From Cinnamomum chago (taxonomy: Eukaryota; Streptophyta; Magnoliopsida; Laurales; Lauraceae): a stretch of 64,000 nucleotides of DNA. Positions 59,039 to 64,000 of this stretch are shown in pieces. The stretch covers positions 38,063,501-38,127,500 of the forward strand of contig CP142460.1 of NCBI GenBank assembly GCA_038049695.1. The letters run 5' to 3'. The notes under the pieces are model-generated. The model was not told where the DNA came from. It was given only the letters and a program-made list of their open reading frames with translations, and searched no databases. Numbering within the stretch: position 1 is the first letter of the stretch; each line of letters begins with the position of its first letter. Made by a program: the position numbers and the translations under genes.

Positions 59039-60835
59039 CTAAGAAATGTTTATCATAAGCATACTGTATGCTACTGTATCATAAGCATATTGGTTCTCAA
59101 TCACTTCCACTGAATTTTCTTCAATGTCAGCTACTGTATCATGATAGAAGGTGACACACAGGTGATCCAAAAAAATATTGGCCATGTTCTTGGAGATAAT
59201 GGCCATGTTCTGAAATTGGGATCTTGATTCGGGTTCTTCAATTGTTGTTTGTTGGCAATTCTTCTCACTAGCTTTAACATACTGCACAGAAAGGGTAAAG
59301 AGATGCGACACTGCATTATTAGAAGTAAATTCCAGTTCCAAGCTTCCGCATTACATCCTCATCATAGGCATTGTTGCTGAATGGGCATAATAAAAAAAAT
59401 CTAGGGAACTGGCAAGGATTAACTCATCAGACCAGCTTTCTGCCAATGCAGATTCCTCACTGTGTGAGGGTGAACATCTTCTTTGAGGATAGTAAGTATC
59501 CTACTGCTTTATGTAGGTGTTTACAAGGTCCACATTTCAGCAATTCAGACTTTTGTTTGTCGGCCCTTGTACCCCATAGGCTCACACCATGAGTAGACCA
59601 TGTCATAGAAATAAGACAGAAGATCCTAGCTATCCAATATTTTGGCCATTTTATGTAAGATCATAGATGTGAATCTTTGCAGCATGCAATGCTTAACTGT
59701 CTGTTCACAGGTTGTTAACTGAACAGAAGGGCTAGGATTGTCCCACAAGTGTGATTCTAAGACGTGGCCTGTGAGCCATCAGACAAGCAGTCTAAATCAT
59801 CAAAAAATTGGCCGAACATGGACATTCTCAGACCTGTTAATATTATACATAGCATCAGGTCAAGGATTATATTATCATAAAACTCCTATCTTAAAAAAAA
59901 AAAGGAGTGGGACAATCCTAGAATCAAGAAAAAGGAGCACCTTAAAGGTTTCTTTCCACATTCCAAAAATCAAGAAAAAATCTCCACTCTCAACTAGCAA
60001 AGAGACTAAAAAAAAACCATTTAAATTTCTTGATGAGCGAGTTTATACATCATCTTATATAGCAATTGCATGGTGAGTTCAAACCTAAAAGGTAAATTTT
60101 GATTGAGGCCCTACTTTCTAATGTATTGTGTTAATGAAAGGGATAGCAACATACCTCTTCAGCCATGCTCATCAGATCTTCCATGGTCAGATCTTCATCG
60201 TCACTTCCTTCAGTAGGAGATGAAGATATATCCTCACTAGTTTGATTTCCATAATCCTTCAATTTTTGCTTCTTTCTAGAAGTGTGTTTCCGAGCAGCTC
60301 TCTTTTCTTCCGCACATCTCATCTTGGCTTTCTTTGTCTGTGCATCAACATCACTAGAGTTGGTGATGGAAGTGTCATAATCTTCTTTTCGCTTGCCTTT
60401 TTTCACCGTTCTCCTTTTGTTACACCTTTTGAGGGTGCTTGAATTCATCTCTGGAGCTCCATTCTCATTAACAAGCACATTCACTTCAATCTCCTCCCTA
60501 TTTTCAGTCCCATACTTTGTCAACTTTTGCTTCTTTTTAGCAGCTAGTTCCAGAGCGATTTCCCTGTCTCCATTGCATCTGTTAGCTTTGTTATGTACGA
60601 GAGTGCCCAAATCCACCTCAGAAGCTGCCTTCTCAGTAGCAGATACTTGATGCTCAAGCCTTCTAGTAACGGGTTTTGCCTTCGGACGGGCTGCTTGAAA
60701 TGTGGATTGCTCTTCTAAAAGGGTGTGATTTTCATCTTTGTGTTTGGATTTCCTCAGCTGGTCAGCTGCAGTTACACCCAGCATCCATACTGGTAACCGT
60801 CGCTTACCTCCAATACTGGTATCAACTTCAACCAT
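59039..60835 (-). CDS. Lysine-rich, probably nuclear protein, partial (not firmly identified)
   Basis: Exon 60155-60835 starts MVEVDTSIGGKRR and holds LPVWMLGVTAADQ (residues about 14-26), a motif that looks conserved. It then has several basic clusters (KKKQKLTKYG, RRTVKKGKRKED, RKKQKLKDYG) that could be nuclear localisation signals, and an acidic end (GSDDEDLTMEDLMSMAEE) before a GTATGT splice donor. The next exon begins at 59281 after a GTGCAG acceptor and continues in frame as YVKASEKNCQQ to FLDHL. The frame runs to 59039, but the real exon end is uncertain. KKKQKL-x-x-YG occurs twice, showing internal repetition. I do not know the family. It sits on the same strand, about 0.5 kb upstream of the FAS2 fragment. 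Confidence 0.6.
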
Positions 60836-60859
60836 TTGTCATCTGAACCTTTGACAATA

Positions 60860-61239
60860 GCTACTATGGTCTAAGAAGGAAACCTCCCAATGCTTGCCAC
60901 TGGTCAAAAAGGTCCTGCACTACTGCATCACAAGTATATCGGTTAACACAAGGAATATCTTGACGAAAATTGGAAACAATAAATAACATGATAGTAATAA
61001 GAAGGTTCAAACTCTTTAAATGAAAGGACATGAACAAAAGAAAATAATTTTTCTTTTTAATTAGGTTCTCTTCTTCCCCTTTTTGCTTCGAGGCGTTTGC
61101 GCCTCCTCGTATAGTTCCCCATCCTTTTGGGTGGTGGCTACTTTTTTTTTTTTTTTTTTTTTTTAATCTTTCCCAGCTGCTTCTCAATATAGCTCTTTTA
61201 TACTATAAAGCTTTTGATCAATACAAGTTACCATTTCAA

Positions 61240-61272
<33 letters not shown>

Positions 61273-63081
61273 TTTTATTTGATTTGAAAGTGAAATAGTA
61301 CAAAAAGTGATAGTATATGGTAAAGGAAATATCAAAATATATTAGTAAATGTGTACACATACAGAAAGGCATGAAAACCATAGACTTTATCATTATACCT
61401 TTCTCGATATTCCATTTTAGTTTTAAACCAGCAGATATTCAGACTAAAACCGAAATGCCTGTAATTATGGATGATTTGGTGCGTATAGTTGGACAAAATC
61501 ATATCATAATCTACATGCCATCTATTTCATAAGAACCGCAGTCAGTGAGGAATCATATTTTCCCTAGTCCTAGGATATGAACTCCATGCATTATTATGGC
61601 CTTGAGTTCATATATGTGGGGCTCATTTTATTTATTCTTTCTTTTTCTTTTTTAATGCTAACTGTTGACATGGCTGAAACCAGCATAGATAGCTTACATT
61701 GTATGATTCACCTATTAAGTTCAAATGATGTTTTCCTGTTGAAGTAAACCATATGCATACCTCTTTCTTAAATGTCTATACGAATGCTAGTTGATTGAAG
61801 ATACAGGGTTTTCACAAGAAGAATTTTGCGAATTGTCCATGCACACTTGACACTACACAGGTTGGTGTACCAAATATATGACTTGGGCCAACAAACAATG
61901 GACCCATTTGTCAATAACACTCACAACCAGAAGATACAATGCATATACTTGGATCCAAGAGCATATAATTTCTCCAAAAACAGTTATATTTAGGGATGCA
62001 AATGGATACCCAATTCTCGAACTACATGGAGGTTCCGACTTAAGAAAAACCAGGTTTGGAGCCTTATTTTAGGTTCCAATAAGTAAATGGGTCCGGTTCC
62101 TGAACCTTTTTTTGAAGGTGGGCCTCAACAGGTCCGGTTTCGTAACCACCTAGGTTCCGACCTGTTATGCAAAGATCTGGGCGCAGATGATTAGTAAAAA
62201 AAAATGTATGGTAGAATTATTATATTTAGATCTGGGTCCTGGACAAACATATCCACTCCATGCATTCAGGTCTAGACAATTTCTTGTCGCCCTTCCAGCC
62301 AAAGGTTTCTTCATAACATTTCTTCACCATTGCCAACTAAAGATACAATAAAACAAATGGCAACCCAGAGCCATCAATTGAAGAAGCAAAAAATATTTGC
62401 CCCAGTAAAATTCAGCTACAAAATGGCTACAACTTTGGAAGTTGCCAATGAAAAAACAAAAAACCCGGTGGGGCCTACCTCGATGAATGCCAATCAGCCA
62501 ATCACAGGTAAGGTTGTGATCATAAGGTCTTAATATGAATCAAAAGGAGGGCCAAAATCTCAAAACGGTCTGATGATCATAACCATCTATATAAGGGCCC
62601 CAAAATTCAGTAGTTACATATGCACATGCCCAAAAAAAAAAAAAAAATCATTAAAATTTTTGGGGCTCCATAGATGATCGCAATCATCTGATCATATAGA
62701 TTTTGTACACCAACCCTTTTAACATCTTTCCCTCCCAACCATTACACAGGATTGGAATGTACCTGAAGGCGCTCCCGTTGCTTAGCGCAATTTTTCTCCT
62801 TTCTCTTAACCCTACAAACACTTATTAGATATATTGTAAAGCAATCTGACTTACATCAATTCATTAAAAAAAAAAAAGCTAAAAGATTCATATAAAAAGA
62901 ATTCTAAAAGAACATCAAAACAAGATACATAGGTTAGAATTCTATGAGACATGGAATTCCCTAAAACTCCTTGATCCAAACAAGAACACAGACAGAAACC
63001 CTAAAAGAATTCCCTTCAACAAAGCAAGATGCAATACAATTATCCATACTTTTAAGTTAAATTACATAAAAGAATAGAAAC
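60860..63081. other. Non-coding region with microsatellites
   Basis: It contains a T-run (61141-61164), an (AAT)n tract (61241-61272), and a TTAGGGATGCAAATGGATACCC stretch near 61990 typical of small hAT-like element ends, with A-runs near 62630 and 62865. No convincing gene is seen; frames over the T-run and (AAT)n tract are artefacts. Confidence 0.6.
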
Positions 63082-63624
63082 TGATGAGTCAGGCCCAAAT
63101 GACTCGGTCCGTAGTGGCAGGTTAGGCCCAAGTGGCCCGGTCCACGATAACTGGTCAGGTCAAACTGACCTTAGTCCATGGTGAGCCCGGGTCGTCATCT
63201 ACTCGTTAAGGGCAGGGTCCGGATCCACTGAAGGAAGAAGTCATCATGTCGTTTCACCTACCTGCTTTTACCAATTCCCGTGGAGGAAATCTAATCTGCT
63301 CATCTATTGAGGAGAGTTCGGAAGACTCCACCAGACTGGAGCGTACATCATTGGAGATCCCTGGAGAATCTCCCCATCCGTTGGAGAAAGAGTATAAAAG
63401 GAGGAGTCCTAGCAAAGGAAAAGAGATCTCTCGAATTCTTCACATCATTATTGTATCTGATTACTTTGTAATCTCCTCCTCAGAGCAATAAAGTGATCAT
63501 TTAAAGTGGACGTAGGTCATACTGACCGAACCACTATAAACTTCCTCTCTCTCTTCATTAATTTTCACGTTTATTACATATCACTTGACCGGTGGTGCCC
63601 GAAAGCCACTTTTTGGCATCATCA
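63082..63624 (+). mobile_element. 5' LTR of a Tat-like Ty3/gypsy element
   Basis: 543 bp beginning TGATGAGTC and ending GGCATCATCA, so the ends are inverted TGATGA/TCATCA. It contains AGTATAAAAGGAGG (TATA box about 63391-63398), a GCAATAAAG polyadenylation-like signal near 63487, and repeated GGCCCAA-TGACTCGGTCC / GGCCCAAGTGGCCCGGTCC phrases at its start. A PBS follows at once. Confidence 0.82.
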
Positions 63625-63625
63625 G

Positions 63626-63643
63626 TTTGGCGCCGTCTGTGGG
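63626..63643 (+). other. Primer-binding site, TTTGGCGCCGTCTGTGGG type
   Basis: This sequence just after the LTR is typical of plant Tat-lineage gypsy elements and differs from the initiator-Met sites elsewhere in the window. Confidence 0.85.
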
Positions 63644-63676
63644 AAACCGAAAAGAATTTCCTTTTTTCAAAAAGCC

Positions 63677-64000
63677 ATGCCTATCACCAGGTCAACAAGG
63701 CGACAAGATGGTAACCCCTCGCGCGAGGGTGAGGGTAATCCTCCACCGACCAACCCTACACCGAATGCTCCCGCTCCCTCTCCCCAGCAGATGCTGGAGA
63801 CCATGCAGCAGTTGGTAACTCAAAACCAACAAATACTGCAGCTCATGCTGGCGAGTCAGGGAGGAGCGCTAGGTGCGGGACCGCAGGAAGCACCACTCTC
63901 GGAACAACCGGTAGCTCCACGCAGAGGGGCACCTCACCCGGGCGCCCGTCCACACGGTGCCCGGGGCCGAGGCGCCAACCGAGGCCGCCATCACCTGGGC
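63677..64000 (+). CDS. Gag N-terminus of a Tat-like gypsy element (continues past the window)
   Basis: The open frame starts at ATG 63677 (MPITRSTRRQDGNPSREGEG), 33 bp after the PBS, and stays open for 108 codons to the window end. It has a Pro/Asn-rich stretch, a Gln-rich helix-like segment (QQMLETMQQLVTQNQQILQL) that may form a coiled coil, then an Ala/Gly/Arg-rich region (GARGRGANRGR). This layout fits the N-terminal part of gypsy gag; the MPxTRS start is common in plant gypsy gags. Gag forms the virus-like particle. No lesion is seen in the visible part, so the element may be young or active. Confidence 0.75.
   Translation, partial: MPITRSTRRQDGNPSREGEGNPPPTNPTPNAPAPSPQQMLETMQQLVTQNQQILQLMLASQGGALGAGPQEAPLSEQPVAPRRGAPHPGARPHGARGRGANRGRHHLG

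Noticed and set aside
61184..61393. Tyrosine-rich frame
   Set aside because: It is the translation of an (AAT)n microsatellite.

Overview
The window looks like repeat-dense nuclear DNA of a flowering plant. Evidence: plant-type LTR retrotransposons with TGGTATCAGAGC primer-binding sites, a PIF/Harbinger element with spliced ORF1 and transposase, a BED/RICESLEEPER-type hAT element, a CACTA (En/Spm) end, and spliced exons of the chromatin assembly factor gene FAS2. Almost everything is transposon nested in transposon; no intact host gene is certain. All families are named A-E here only for convenience.

Layout. (1) 90-12919: family A, a non-coding LTR element amplified as LTR-internal-LTR-internal-LTR (three 2.2-kb LTRs, two 3.1-kb internals) inside one 5-bp target duplication (ATAAC). 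It lies inside the transposase of a minus-strand PIF/Harbinger element (pieces at 1-89 and 12925-13627). (2) 14284-27512: family B, a second non-coding LTR element (TSD TATTT) that splits ORF1 of the same Harbinger (13820-14283 and 27518-28005). It holds a minus solo LTR of a related family (17854-21026, TSD CGTGT) and, in its 3' LTR, a minus family E solo LTR (23346-25110). (3) 28006-31207: AT-rich DNA with no recognised gene. (4) 31208-41588: family C LTR pieces interrupted by a 6.1-kb defective hAT (33305-39448, TSD ATTTGAAC), itself split by a family C solo LTR (34136-36684). (5) 41589-49035: a copia-like element E with a 5' LTR, PBS and a broken gag start; a family B solo LTR (41954-45868, TSD GTGCT) sits in its LTR. 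(6) 50262-56214: a family D LTR, minus strand, with another family B solo LTR inside (51007-55000, TSD ACTGA). (7) 56215-about 61000: a CACTA end followed by gene pieces on the minus strand: a possible secreted protein, internal exons of FAS2 with a frameshift, and a lysine-rich nuclear-type protein; this may be a gene-capturing CACTA. (8) 63082-64000: 5' LTR, PBS and open gag of a Tat-like Ty3/gypsy element running off the window.

The most unusual signal is in family A. Its internal region (2452-4622, repeated at about 7762-9931), and part of its LTR, is a chain of more than 20 short inverted repeats. Each stem has a different sequence, yet many loops carry variants of one motif, roughly AGTTATATCTT. 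It codes for nothing recognisable. A second theme is arrays of short perfect palindromes in the LTRs of families A, B and D: cores GTCGAC, ATCGAT or GCTAGC/TTAA, and CTCGAG. In family B the palindrome sequence differs between copies although it sits at the same place in the LTR.
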